Part shown: positions 24,001 through 34,560 of the stretch, one piece after another
Numbering within the stretch: position 1 is the first letter of the stretch
Layout of the letters: each line of letters begins with the position of its first letter
Assembly (NCBI GenBank): GCA_028671895.1
Contig: CM053794.1
Coordinates: 16,292,501-16,356,500, forward strand
DNA length: 64,000 nucleotides
Direction of reading: 5' to 3'
Source: Oenanthe sinensis
Lineage: Eukaryota; Streptophyta; Magnoliopsida; Apiales; Apiaceae
Position numbers and translations under genes: made by a program
Notes under the pieces: generated by a model
Told to the model about the DNA's origin: nothing
Database searches by the model: none
The model's input: the letters and a program-made list of their open reading frames with translations, nothing else

Positions 24001-24827
24001 TTTTTAATGCATTTGATTATATTGCTGTAATCTAAAACGTATATTATAATATTAATAATATTTCATTAATTGTTGTAATTATGATTATACGTTGAGTAAA
24101 TACTCTGAAATATATTTTATAGATATAATTTTTTTTTGTTGTTGTTTACTTTTAATATTGAATTGCGCTTTATTTTGATGTACTATATGAATGATATCCT
24201 TTATTTAGTGTCAATATTTAAATTATTATCATTTACTAATTATAATATAGACAAGTTGAATAGTTTTTAAATTATGTATTAGAATTTATGAACTTCGTTT
24301 GTATTGTTTTCTAAATTATAATTAAAGCATTCAGATATTAAGATTCAAATTTACCAAATGAGTTATTTAACTTTTCACATTAATGATTCAGAAATTAATT
24401 TAGACAGAAATCTTAATGTTCAGAAATTGATTCCTTCTGTATTGGTTTCTTTGGAGTTGTTATATATGTTCCTTGGTACACAGGCTTGAATGCCTGCTGT
24501 TTCAAGAGAAATCTTATTAGTTCGGTTGTGATAATTGCCTGACTCGTATACATAATTTTATTTTTAACTAAAATATTGTTTGTGCAGATCGAGGGAGGGT
24601 TTAGGGACAAACCGGGAAAGAATAGAGACCACTATCACACATGCTATTGTCTAAGTGGCTTATCAGTGTGTCAGTATAGCTGGTCAAGTAACGTTAATTC
24701 TCCGCCTTTGCCTGCAGCTGTGTTTGGAAATTATTCTAGCAATCTTTTGGAACCTGTCCATCCGGTGTATAACATTGTCTTTGAGCGGTACAAGGAAGCG
24801 CGGGAGTTCTTCATGTTGCTTTCCTAG
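13733..24827 (+). CDS. ERA1: Protein farnesyltransferase subunit beta (ERA1 orthologue), 14 exons, 458 aa
   Basis: Catalytic beta subunit of protein farnesyltransferase, which attaches a farnesyl group to the cysteine of C-terminal CaaX motifs. In Arabidopsis its loss (era1) causes abscisic acid hypersensitivity. Exons read by eye, all with GT-AG introns: 13,733-13,845; 13,953-14,039; 14,184-14,289; 15,675-15,710; 16,520-16,602; 16,703-16,756; 17,437-17,488; 17,925-17,989; 19,734-19,790; 19,919-19,991; 22,017-22,103; 22,190-22,373; 22,534-22,673; 24,588-24,827. They total 1,377 nt, one open frame. Prenyltransferase repeats are visible as GGYGGGPGQ, GGFRMHDGGEID, EGGIAGEPGSEAHGG, EGGFQGRTNKLVDGC and GGFRDKPGKNRD. 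The zinc ligands of the family are present: D264 and C266 (in LVDGC) and H396 (in YHTCYC). Exons 12-13 encode the acidic plant-type insertion between them. The start is the first ATG of exon 1, giving MAETTLTKTQED; length matches plant orthologues without a long N-terminal extension. Confidence 0.96.
14373..15074. mobile_element. MULE-type MITE in intron 3 of the farnesyltransferase gene
   Basis: A 702-bp insertion flanked by a perfect 9-bp direct repeat CAAGCTTCT (14,364-14,372 and 15,075-15,083), the target duplication length of Mutator-like elements. The ends are long imperfect inverted repeats rich in GGCC and ATCAC (for example TTATCACAATTT near the left end against AAAATGTGATATTTAGGCC near the right). 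There is no transposase. Small open frames inside are not genes. Confidence 0.75.
18417..18883. mobile_element. MITE with GTCGTTTGGTTC inverted ends in intron 8
   Basis: Left end GGGTGTCGTTTGGTTCGTG and right end complementary to GGGGTCGTTTGGTTCAT. About 467 bp, AT-rich, non-coding. Such ends occur on hAT and PIF/Harbinger MITEs. The flanks do not show a clean target duplication (CTT left, TTA right), so the superfamily is unresolved. Confidence 0.65.
19615..19635 (+). repeat. C21 homopolymer in intron 8
   Basis: A run of 21 C about 100 nt upstream of the acceptor site of exon 9. It could be partly a sequencing artefact. No function is assigned. Confidence 0.8.
20357..20597. mobile_element. 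Stowaway-type MITE in intron 10
   Basis: A 241-bp element with ends CTCCCTCCATCCC / GGGACCGAGGGAG and a long near-perfect terminal inverted repeat (CCCAATTCAAGTGGC / GCCACTTGAATTGGG). It is flanked by TA on both sides (20,355-20,356; 20,598-20,599). This is the signature of Tc1/mariner-derived Stowaway MITEs. Confidence 0.9.
20622..20845 (-). pseudogene. ycf3: Nuclear copy of plastid ycf3 (intron 1 end plus exon 2 start) in intron 10
   Basis: On the minus strand, 20,804-20,772 reads as a group II intron domain V hairpin (GAGCCGTATGAG ... CTCACGTACGGTT with a GAAA-type loop). It is followed by a coding-like stretch with the Ycf3 pattern (EGNYVEA, then NYY and EAMRLEIDPYDRSYILY) ending near 20,622. 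Ycf3 is a photosystem I assembly factor, and its plastid gene has a group II intron just before this exon. The copy has stop codons and a frameshift, and it sits inside a nuclear intron, so it is a decayed plastid insertion (NUPT). It runs opposite to the host gene. Exact ends are uncertain. Confidence 0.85.
20946..21036. repeat. TA microsatellite in intron 10
   Basis: Roughly 90 bp of almost pure TA repeat. Small open frames made of alternating Tyr and Ile across it are artefacts. Confidence 0.95.
21315..21678. mobile_element. MITE with AGAGTAAAG ends in intron 10
   Basis: The left end AGAGTAAAGTGCATTATGTG and the right end (complement reads AGAGTAAAGCATTATGTGTG) form a ~30-bp imperfect inverted repeat. 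The interior is AT-rich and non-coding. TTAGTT lies at or near both borders, a possible imperfect target duplication. Family unassigned. Confidence 0.7.
23129..23500. mobile_element. MITE with AGAGCATCTCCA ends in intron 13
   Basis: Left end AGAGCATCTCCAGAAGAGG and right end TATTGGAGATGCTCT form terminal inverted repeats around about 370 bp. The GGCACCCC motif is repeated near both ends. This end sequence is common among plant MITEs. No clear target duplication is seen. Confidence 0.75.
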
Positions 24828-26066
24828 GCCTCTTCATGTTGTGGCCTACATACACTATGGAATTGTTGAAATTGTAAGAACGTAACAAGTACTAATTCTG
24901 TTGTAAGATTAGAACACACACCTTACATGTCATAGATGCATAATTTTGGAGCTTACTCATCTCTGTTTCATGGTTATGCATGAGTGTTTGTTTATTTGTA
25001 GTATATGTCCGTTAGGTATTCAGGCCTACAACACTGGACACATTCTACCTCCTTAGATGAACGCTGTGAAGCAAAGATCCGATTTAGTATGTGCTGAATG
25101 AACGTTGTATGATTGCCAATCATTTGTAAAACATTGCAAAGATAGTTTAATAATTTTGTGTGTACTAGGCATTTTCTGTTCTCATACTATGGCAAACTTG
25201 TCAAGATAAGAATAGTTTATTTTTATTTTTTTTGTTAATTAGAATAGTTGTTTATTGTGTATCATTAGATTGCCGAAGAGCTTATGACAAAAAACTATAC
25301 ATGTGTTCCTTTCAATATTAAATTATTTCATATAAATAGTTGGCGTGAAAAAGTAATGGCATATGGTTATAATTTAATGGTATATTTATAATTATATGGT
25401 AAAATTTTATTATTATAAAAATGTCTTGTTTTATTTATATAATATTTTTTTTCCCGAATCTTACCTAACTTGGGTAAGGAAAATTATTGTAATTTTAAAT
25501 TGTATATAAACCTTTTCTTATGGTAAGAGCAAGTGCCCCGAATAAAGTAAACAAGTAAAGAGATGAAACAATGATTTTGACATAAAGTTATTAAATATCA
25601 TTTGATTGAAAAATCCTAACAGAAAAAGGTCACGTGGAAATCACTAAATATTTACATCTCGTTTGGTGTAATTGTTATAAATAAAATATAAATATATCAT
25701 TAAAAAACAGATAAAAAATTGTTATAAAATTTAAAAATAATTTTGGAAAAAGATATTTTTAAGGTTGTTATGAAAAATAGGTCTTTTTATATTTTCAAAA
25801 AGAAACTGTTTTTCAATATTTGAAGAAAATAATTTTACTATTAAAATTTTCTAAGATATTTTTTATATTATATTTTAAAATAAAATATAGACATGATTTT
25901 TTAGTAGCATTTTTTTTCTTTCGACACAGTAAGTCTGAACAATAATTTCAGACACAAATTTAAGGCTTAAATTGATGGCCGATTCCCCCCCTCGAAATAT
26001 CATGTTTTTTTTATTAAATCTAAAAATAATAAAAATGTATTATTAAAATTAATAAAAATAAGAGTA

Positions 26067-26109
<43 letters not shown>

Positions 26110-26413
26110 GCCGCATCATCTACGAATCATTTTCAGTAGGTATTCCTGACCCTACTACTCCTAGTTAAAATTGAGGGAAAAAGTATGAAGTGTAGAAGAC
26201 TTAAAAAAGTAGAAGAGAAAGGAGAATAAATTGGAAGCAGAAGCTGTGCTTTGACACTTTGCTTCCTGTGTAAGCTCAAACAGTGCAGTTTGGAGAGTAA
26301 AGCTTCAAGTGTGTCTATCTATCCCCTTGTTTACTTTACTAGATGAGAAACTAATTTATGTTCTTCTCAACTCGGGCTCAAACTATACTTACAATTTACA
26401 ATTACATACATAC
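24828..26413. other. Intergenic region between the farnesyltransferase and CASP-like genes
   Basis: Contains the 3' untranslated part of the farnesyltransferase gene, AT-rich spacer, and a compound microsatellite (AT then GT) at about 26,066-26,109. The last ~250 bp must contain the promoter and leader of the next gene. Confidence 0.6.
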
Positions 26414-28651
26414 ATGGAGAAAAATGAAAAGCAGTGGAGAGTCTCAGATATAACCAATCCTCCTAATTCAAATCCAAACCACTTGCGTTCCCCAACTGAT
26501 TCTTCACTTTCATCTTGTCGCTCATCTCTTGATCAAGCTGATGCATCAGAACACCTCAGTTTGCATCGCTCACCGCCTCTTCAATCACACGCTTCTCCCA
26601 CCACGGTCACCAGTTTCTCGGCCGCCTCGACCCGGTCTGTCCCGGCTGATCCGGTCTCGATTACGAAGCCACACAGTGGCGGTGGCGGTGAAGTGAGGAG
26701 TTCAGGGACGTGGCGGGGGAAGACGCTGTTGAAGTCGTTGGTGAGTGAGTTGGCGGTGAAGAAAGTGGGGTTAGGGTTTAGGTTTTTGGGGTTTTTGTTT
26801 TGTTTGGTTTCGTTTTCGGTTATGGCTGCTGATCGTAATAAAGGTTGGGCTGGTGATTCCTTTAATCGCTATATTGAATTCAGGTATATCACTTTCACTC
26901 TTTTTAATAGGTTTCTTTTATATACAACGGTTTAAGCGTGATAACATAACGTTATCACGCTTAAACTGTTAAAACTGTTCTAAGCTGAGTTAATGCGTTG
27001 AACAGGTATTGTATTGCAGTGAATGCGATAGGAGTTTTCTACTCGGCTTTACAGGGACTAAATTTAGCTTATCAGTTATCTTCTGGGAAATTAGTTTCAG
27101 GTTCTCATCTCCGTTATATGTTTGATTTTGCCTTTGATCAGGTGTGTGTTTTTCCTACTTTCCTCTCTTTTACTCTTTTTAAGTACTTCCTTGTCCAATA
27201 TTGATTAGCTTTATATGGAATTGTTGTTCCTTGGACTCTCCAATTTTGACCTCGTACCCATGTCTACCGAACATAACATGGATGTCGGTATAGGATTTAA
27301 GTCGGACCTCTCATATTTTAACTGGATACTTCATGTTGCAGAATTTAAGTTCAAAATGATATATAGTGACATATAAGGCCTTTAACTTGTAACTGAGAGT
27401 TAGGTGGCATGGATGACTTTGACATATATGTACAAGTTTTATTGATTACTCTGGTACAAAATGCGTATTATATCTAATTTTTTGACATATAATTTGATAC
27501 ACAAGACATTTTTTTATTAACCAAGAGAAAATTTATACAGATAGCCACTAGTTTTAACATATTGATGCAGGACAACAATTAAAACAAGTAAAATGATTGA
27601 TAATGATGAATTAACCGGAGAAAACCCACGAGTCCTAAGATGATCCGATCGCACAAGAACCACAATTTCTCAACTGCAGAAGAGAAGACGATACATGGAT
27701 GACAACAATTAAAACAAATAAAAGGATTGATAATTGTGAATTAGTCGTAGAAAACCCACGAGCCCTAAGTTGATTCAACCGTTGAAGAACCACATCCCTT
27801 GGTATTCCTCAACCTTAGAAGAGAAGACTATACATGGATCGTAACCCATAACAAAAGAGAATAATTTCAAATCAATAATCAATCTAAGTTTTCTTATTCT
27901 CTACCATATTGTAGAATATTCCTAATATAATTAAACTTTATAATGAATTGCTATTAAATATATTTCTAAATAATAACATAAATTAAATACAAACTAATAT
28001 TTTCAATTTTCGTTTTGTCCACTTTCTGTCAGAACTCCTACCGCTGCTAATAGAGTATGCAATAATGCAGAAAAGTTGTGTTTCTGAGAATATGCTAGAG
28101 GTTAATTTTAGGTTATCATAATTCACTCCTAATAAATACTTATTCATCAAACTAAGGTGAATGTTCTTGAACATCTCATTCTACATATAGCTGTGTATAG
28201 GCTTATTCCCCAGATTGATTATGTCAAGAATAAATAAGACAGCAGCAGATTCATTCAGTAATTAGTAGCTACCATTTGGCAATCTTGCAGATTTTTTTCC
28301 GTATTCCCTGTATAATGCTCTGTATATTTGGATCCTGTGTTTTAATTGCAGCATTTTATATTCTCCTTACAAATTCGTTGCGTGAACAGCTTTTCAAGGT
28401 GTATGGAATTAATTTGAACAACATACAATCTGGTTTTAAATTATTGCTGGGGTCTAATATTGCAGATTCTGGCTTATCTTCTGATATCATCGTCATCATC
28501 AGCAGCCATGCGTGTTGATGACTGGCAATCCAATTGGGGCGCAGATAAGTTTACTAATATGGCAAGAGCTGCAGTTGTAGTGTCCTTCATGGCATTTGTG
28601 TCCTTGGCTGCTAACTCCATCATATCTGGTTACAGTCTATGCACTTTATAG
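26414..28651 (+). CDS. CASP-like membrane protein, 4A type, 3 exons, 263 aa
   Basis: Exons 26,414-26,883; 27,006-27,141; 28,466-28,651, all GT-AG introns, 792 nt in one frame. The start is the ATG giving MEKNEKQWRV; an ATG 105 nt upstream in the same frame would add residues unlike the family. The first ~110 residues are a Ser/Pro-rich cytosolic tail. Four predicted membrane segments follow: about 119-138, 158-178, 195-217 and 236-255. The ending (RVDDWQSNWG ... FTNMARAAVVVSFMAF ... ANSIISGY) is characteristic of CASP-like family 4A (UPF0497/DUF588, MARVEL-related). CASP proteins form membrane scaffolds at the Casparian strip; CASP-like members act at other plasma-membrane domains and mostly lack a known role. 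The assignment to family is firm, the function is not. Confidence 0.93.
26931..26965. repeat. Perfect 15-bp inverted repeat in intron 1 of the CASP-like gene
   Basis: Arms TTTAAGCGTGATAAC and GTTATCACGCTTAAA with a 5-nt loop (ATAAC). It begins 47 nt after the donor site and ends 40 nt before the acceptor site of this short (122-nt) intron, so the intron RNA could fold into a hairpin. Confidence 0.9.
27571..27838. repeat. 130-bp tandem duplication in intron 2 of the CASP-like gene
   Basis: Two diverged copies start with GACAACAATTAAAACAA at 27,571 and 27,701 and share AAAACCCACGAG and AGAGAAGACTATACATGGAT. Non-coding. Confidence 0.75.
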
Positions 28652-29926
28652 CATATTTGTCATTGCTGCCTCTGATGATCGATTTGCTTTTGCATCTTCA
28701 CCTACAAGATTATTGTTGTAAAACAAATGTCATGGATAATGTTGTAAGTTATATTCATAATTACATATGCTTGTATATATATTTATCTTTAGACTCTGAG
28801 TGCATGAGGATAATTGAGATAACTTGGGTAAGATGTTGCAAATATAAAATATGATAATGAGGTTACTTGATTTATTACTGTAAGGATTAAAATGGGAACT
28901 CTGTATATATTTATCATTGTTGTAATGTTTGGTATGTGAAATAAAACCTACATTGACATTTTATATTCCCTTGTATATTCTATTTACAATCAGTCTACTG
29001 TGTGTGACTATATTCAACCAGTACCACTTATCATCCATTGTGCTAGAACTACATATACCACTGATTATGAGGTAGGGAGCCGGAGGCGCGGCTGTTTTCC
29101 TTGTGATTGTCATTCTCATATTATATATTTGTTAGAAATCCCAATGCTGCTTGTTGTGTAGTCAATTAGTCATAAATAAAAAAACTTACGAATCCTTTCA
29201 AAATTTTGGTGTAGATATTGTTACAAAAGATGTATTTGTTGTGCCGTGATATTCTTTCAGCTTGATTATATCGTGTTATATTGCTTCGACAAGATTTTTT
29301 TTTCAGGTAGTCTAATATGAGATGGGCCTAAGCTGGGAACTGTGAAAGTGAAAAGTGTTGAGTTGGTTTTTGGTGGGGAAGTATTTGCAAGCGTTTTTTT
29401 AGTGGGAAAGGCAAGGAAATTAGCTTGTTTTTTACATGCACCGGGTTTTTCTGGGTAGAAGAAAAGTAAACCAAGAACACTAAATTAGAGGTTCCAGTTT
29501 ATTAGCAGATCATTTCAATACTATATTCTATATAACTCCATCGTTTTTTCAGTTCTGAAGCAACGTACTGAAAAAAATTCTTCAATTGCTAATTATTTGC
29601 ATCGAGTTCATCTTTCGTTTTGCCGAAATTTAAATATGAAGGAACGAAAAACCATGACTGAATTTCGAAGGCACAAGTGAATTAATTTTCTCTATTTCTT
29701 TAAAGAGTAACAGAGTCGATATCAATATACCAAGGAACATTAAAAGATATGACATTTGCAAGCCTGTTTAAGATATATCTAAACGAGCCTTTACAGAAGT
29801 TGCAGCAGAAACAACAGTAATATGACATTTTTTGGGAAGAGAGCTCTCCTTCATTTATTTTACAGCTTCACACCACAATAACAAGATTGAAACGAAATGT
29901 AAGTGGGTCAGTAGGGTTAATAGTGT
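28652..29926. other. Intergenic region between two convergent genes
   Basis: Holds the 3' ends of the CASP-like gene (plus) and of the oxidoreductase gene (minus), which converge here. AT-rich; no further gene, repeat or RNA seen. Confidence 0.5.
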
Positions 29927-31373
29927 TTAGGCAATAGGATAAATAACCACTTTGCCAATTGCTCTGCCAGTTTCAAGATGCGCAAATGCTTCCACAGTCT
30001 GGGAGAAGGGGAATGGGGATTTTGGGTCCAACAATGCCTTCACCTTTCCACTCTCCAAGTACGGATTGAGTTTCTCCAAATCCGATGCTTTTGAAGTCAC
30101 TAGAAATGAGACACCAGGTGCAGTCACCTTACCCCATATCGATACTACTTTCCCATCTTCTTTGATTGCCTTCACTGCCTTGTCGCAAGCCCCAACTGCA
30201 TCGAACACCATATCATATTTCTCAGGTAAATCCTCGAATTGTTCCTTTGTGTAGTCAATTGCAACATCAGCACCCAAACTTGTCACAAGCTCAATTTTTC
30301 CAGTGCTGCAAGTAGTTGCAATTTTTGATGCACCAAAAACATGTTTTGCTAGCTGCATCAGCACAAGATATATTAAAAATCATAGAACAGATATACACAA
30401 CCTAACAGTAAGTATTGATGAGCTCTTGAATGTGCCACTAGAAATACATACCTGAATTGCTAGGGATCCAACACCACCAGCACCTCCCAAGATAAGGACA
30501 GACTTCCCAGCTGTAAATTCCGTGAGCTCGAAACCTTGATAAGCAGTCAAAAGAGCAAGGGGAAGGCTAGCTGCTTCAGCAAAGCTCAAATTCTTGGGTT
30601 TGATAGCCAGAAGATGCTCTTCAACTGCAGTGAACTCAGCCAGTGTCCCTGATCTCTTACAATTCTGTAGAGGTGTTTCGTTAACATTACCGTAGACTTC
30701 ATCTCCTTTCTTCAACTTCTTAACTAGACTTCCTACCTTAACTACCACCCCAGCTACATCATATCCTGGAACATGCTGAAATATCATAGTCAAACTAACC
30801 ATTAGTACATCTCAAAACAATGCATCACAGAAGGCAAGAACATATAGTAGAACCTCGATAAATGAATATTCGACCAAGGCAAGAACACACGGTAGAACCT
30901 CAATAAATGAATATTCAATAAACAAATAATCTTGTCAAACGAATAATTTTTTCCGGTCCCAACATAACAGAGACAATGTATTTTTAACTTTGATAAATGA
31001 ATAATCTATGAATATAATTTTCCAGTTCCGAGCATAAGACTTAACTGTAATACGAAAAATGAAAACTTACAGGTAAAGCAGAGTCGATGCCTTTGAAAAA
31101 TCCGAGCATACGCTTATAATCAACGGGGTTAAGAGCAGCAGCCTCAACCTTAACAAGAACTTGATTGGCATTAATCTCAGGAACACTGTAATCAGTTTCA
31201 TATTTCAACACCTTTCCTGAGGCACCATATTCACCATATACCCAGGCCTTCATCTTATCTGAACTGAAAGTGTAAGTAGTATTGATCTCTCGAAAATAAT
31301 AATAGTAGGATTGAGCTAACAAGAGCACGAATAAACAACTTAGGATTGCTAATAACTTGTGTTTTTCCATCAA
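29927..31373 (-). CDS. Zinc-independent quinone oxidoreductase / alkenal reductase-like (MDR family), 3 exons, 350 aa
   Basis: Minus-strand exons 31,373-31,071; 30,775-30,452; 30,352-29,927 with GT-AG introns, 1,053 nt in one frame. It belongs to the medium-chain dehydrogenase/reductase group that reduces quinones or alpha,beta-unsaturated carbonyls with NADPH (AOR and enone oxidoreductase relatives). The catalytic-domain start MKAWVYGEYG lies at residue 41. VPGYDVAGVV follows, then the nucleotide-binding GGAGGVG at 198-204, and the usual C-terminal ending GRAIGKVVIYPIA. No structural zinc cysteine cluster is visible. Odd: residues 1-40 form an extension with a strong hydrophobic run (LLAILSCLFVLLLAQ), which looks like a signal anchor rather than a plastid transit peptide. 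If translation instead starts at Met41, the enzyme would be cytosolic. Substrate cannot be told from sequence. Confidence 0.92.
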
Positions 31374-31532
31374 CTTATTGTAGTCCCTGGCTATAAATAT
31401 AATGGGAAAAACCAGTCATTATAGTTCTTCTTATGAGAATTGTATGACGTCATCGCTGATCTCTGTCTAATGAGATTGACCACATGGTAAGCGGTGATTT
31501 GAAACACGTTCGATGTAGCACTATTTAAAATA

Positions 31533-32081
31533 CTCTCTCTGTCCCATGTTAATAATCTCTTTTGAAAAATAACGCATATTAAAAAATGTTAGTTGTACAA
31601 TAATTTTTATTGTGTATCATATTTATTATGACTATTTTATGCTAAATAAAATATATACTATATTACTAAAACCGAAAGATTAAAAGTTTGGTGGTCCTTG
31701 ATCGATATTTGGGCCGAATAGTTATTATTGAGCCTAAATTTTAAACACTAATTTTCTAACTAAAATACATCTCACATTAATTTTCTAAATAAAACACATT
31801 TCTAAACAAAACACACAAACATTATCCTATTAAAATACAAATAAAGTATATGAAAATTTATATAAAATATATACATATAACATTAAATAAAAATTAAATT
31901 ACTATTATAAAAATAAAAATACATTCAAATTATATAAAGAAAATATTAAAACAATTCGATCTGTGCATCGCACGGGATATAAGCTAGTAAGTTTTATATT
32001 GAAAATGACAGAAAAAGTGAATAAATTTATTTTTTTTTATATTAAAAATAAAAATAAATAATTATTATGGGACATTGGGAG
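31533..32081. mobile_element. Stowaway-like MITE enlarged by a nested insertion
   Basis: The ends CTCTCTCTGTCCCATGTTAA and (right, complement) CTCCCAATGTCCCATAATAA form an inverted repeat, with TA on both sides (31,531-31,532; 32,082-32,083). It is longer than usual for such MITEs because a Helitron-like segment lies inside (about 31,650-31,987). Confidence 0.75.
31650..31987 (+). mobile_element. Probable small non-autonomous Helitron nested in the MITE
   Basis: The right end shows a GTGC-ATC-GCAC hairpin (31,963-31,973) followed 10 nt later by CTAG (31,984-31,987) and then T, the standard Helitron 3' layout. The left end near ATATACTATATTACTAAAAC resembles plant Helitron starts but lacks a clear TC. 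No Rep/helicase coding. Confidence 0.55.
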
Positions 32082-32210
32082 TAAATTCTAGTCGGCATTA
32101 CAAAATAAACAAACTCTAGAAGGTCAACCTTGGCCCTTGGGCCACAATAATTGACGGATGAATCTTACGCATTATATATTTTGGGATGACAACCATAGTC
32201 TTATTTTTTG

Positions 32211-32434
32211 TGGTCGTTTGAAGTTCCTTAAACTTAAAATAAATTATTTATTTCATTTTTTATACATATTTTCATATTTTTTTAAATATAAATATTTATT
32301 TTAAAATTTTAAAACCAAATATTATTTTCAAAATAAAAAATAAGTTACTTATTTTCAGAAAAAGTACATACATACCTACTTTTTTCTAAAAATAAAGATT
32401 TATTTCCAGAAAAAATGGAGAGCCAAACACCCCC
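32211..32434. mobile_element. Probable small MITE (hAT or Harbinger-like ends)
   Basis: Left end TGGTCGTTTGAAGTT; right end complementary to GGGGTGTTTGGCTCTCC. The interior has AAATAAGTTACTTATTTT, common in such MITEs. The inverted repeat is short and no target duplication is clear. Confidence 0.5.
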
Positions 32435-33101
32435 ATATATATGCTTTTGACTTTTCTTCCCCATCTAAATTTTACACCATTTTTTTTCAATATTCATGAA
32501 CATTTATTTTCTACTCCTCTTATTTGTATAACGTGCATTGTCCGTAAAACTTTTACTCTAATGAAATTACAAAACTTTAGTTGTTAATTTGATGTATTCA
32601 ATTATATTATAATTATTAAATTTTTTAAAATAAATAAATGAGAACAATTGAATCTAATATTAAAAAATATTTTATATTTTAATATCTAAAATACTATTAA
32701 AGGCTTACTATACATATTAATATTATTATTTAGAAGATACACATAAAATTTTAAAATATATTATTTATACTAAAATTTTATTAAAATTATATGTAAACAT
32801 TAAAAACTCATTAAATCAGTATTTTTTACCTAATCATTAATAAGATGATTTGAATCTCCTTCCTTTTTAATACACGTGCAATGCATATACACGTACACAA
32901 TTATTTGTGCATCCTATTATGACATAATACAATGGTTGTAGATCTATTAGATTTAATGGGGCGTGATCCTTGACAATTATTTGCAGGATAAAACTTATCC
33001 AGTAAATGATATCCTAACCGTTGGATCAGATCCTGAATGACAGAAATTTTTAGCAAGTTGTTGGAATATCTTGTAGAAGATATCATTTTTATCTATAATT
33101 C

Positions 33102-34560
33102 TTGTATATTATGGATGATAAATTGTTTAGACGTATATTTAATTCAAAAAATAGCCAAGATAAGCAAAAGAAAAAGGTTAATGCAATACATCTAGATGAT
33201 TTGCATACAAATGAAGTTATGTATGATGTTAAGAATAATGATCGTGAAGAATATTTTGAAAAAAATGAGGAATATATTAATGTTGATGATGATGAAGATG
33301 AGTTGATAAATGTTGATGAAGATGAAAATGAAAATGAAGAATATGTTGATCTTAATATTGATAAGGATGAAGATATATATGAAAATAGGGAAGGTACATT
33401 TAGTGAAAATGTTAGTGTCCCTTATTTGAATCAAAAGTTTGATAGTTTATTAGAGAAGATTTTTTTTTAGGTTTTATCAAAAAATAATTTTGGAGATGAA
33501 GATAATTTTGGAAGTAGTAGTAAGGGTAGGGGTAAAAGACTTAGAGATTGTCTTCCTAGAATTGGTTGCAAAGTAAGAATGAATGTAATTTATCGGAAGA
33601 AAAGAAGTCGGTGGGAGATAAGTAGTCTTGAGTTCGAACACAATCACAAAATTGTGACTGAAGTAATATAATAAAAACACTTATTGGTTTTGGGATTCAA
33701 GCTAAACAAGTGATGAATGTATTTGGTAATATGACCGGTGGAGGTGTTAACAAGGTACCATTTGGAAGCTCTCATGTGAGAAATGTGATACGTGATCATT
33801 GGAAGAAAAAGTTGGAAAGTAGTGATGCTCAGCAGCTTTGAATTTTTTGAATGTGTTAAATGAAAAGAACGGCGGTAAATTCTTTGTTAAGACGCGTGTT
33901 GATGATGAACAACGCCTAGAATGTCTTGTATGGGTTGACCCTCAATGTTTAATGTCATACCATAATTTTGGTGATGTAGTTGCATTTGACATTACATATA
34001 GAACGAATAGATATGCTATGCCATTTGTGCCTTTTACCGGAGTGAATCATCATTATCAATCAGTGATATTTGGTTTTGCACTAATGCGAGATGAGAACAA
34101 AACCACTTTTCTATGGGTTTTTAAGTACTTGGCTCGAAGTAGTGGGGTACAAGTATCCCTTAGCTATTATTACATATAAAGATCTAGCCATGGCCGGAGC
34201 TATTGCATCCGAACTTCCTCACTCCACTCATTTGTTGTGTTAGTGGCACATTAGTAACAAATTCCCTGAAAAACTTTCCCATTACTATTCTACCTATCCG
34301 GACTTCAAAGTGGACTTTAATGATTGTATTTATAATTCCTTGAACGGAGATATTTTTGAGGAAATATGGGCATCTTTGATAGAGAAGTATCATTTGAAAG
34401 ATCATCCATGGTTACAAAGCTTATATGAGTTAAAGGAAAAACCGGACATTACATATACGCTTAACACATTTTCAGCGGGTTAGAACACTACATCCAGAAG
34501 TGAGGGGATGAATTCTTTCTTTGATAGTTATGTGAGCTCTTCTACTGGGATGAAAGAATT
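33102..34560 (+). pseudogene. FAR1/FHY3-like gene or MULE transposase relic, interrupted by an LTR
   Basis: Pieces of a FAR1-related protein appear in order in changing frames. First comes an acidic N-terminal frame (33,102-33,470), then a zinc-finger-like segment RIGCKVRMNV ... EFEHNHKIVTEV (about 33,535-33,665). The MULE-type transposase core follows (33,838-34,179) with FGDVVAFDITYRTNRYAMPF and FTGVNHHYQS. After that come DLAMAGAIASE, WHISNKFPEKLS, DFNDCIYNSL and finally SEGMNSFFDSYVSSSTGMKE ending at 34,560. Frameshifts and several stop codons separate them (for example the stops ending the frames at 33,470 and 34,179). The C-terminal part is missing because a family-C LTR begins at 34,560. 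FAR1-like proteins are domesticated Mutator transposases used as transcription factors; whether this is a broken gene or an old transposon cannot be decided. Confidence 0.85.

Larger units (their letters stand above)
31374..33101. other. Intergenic region with MITEs upstream of the oxidoreductase gene
   Basis: Includes the oxidoreductase promoter side, the Stowaway-like insertion (31,533-32,081), a second MITE (32,211-32,434) and AT-rich spacer to 33,101. No protein gene is seen. Confidence 0.5.
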
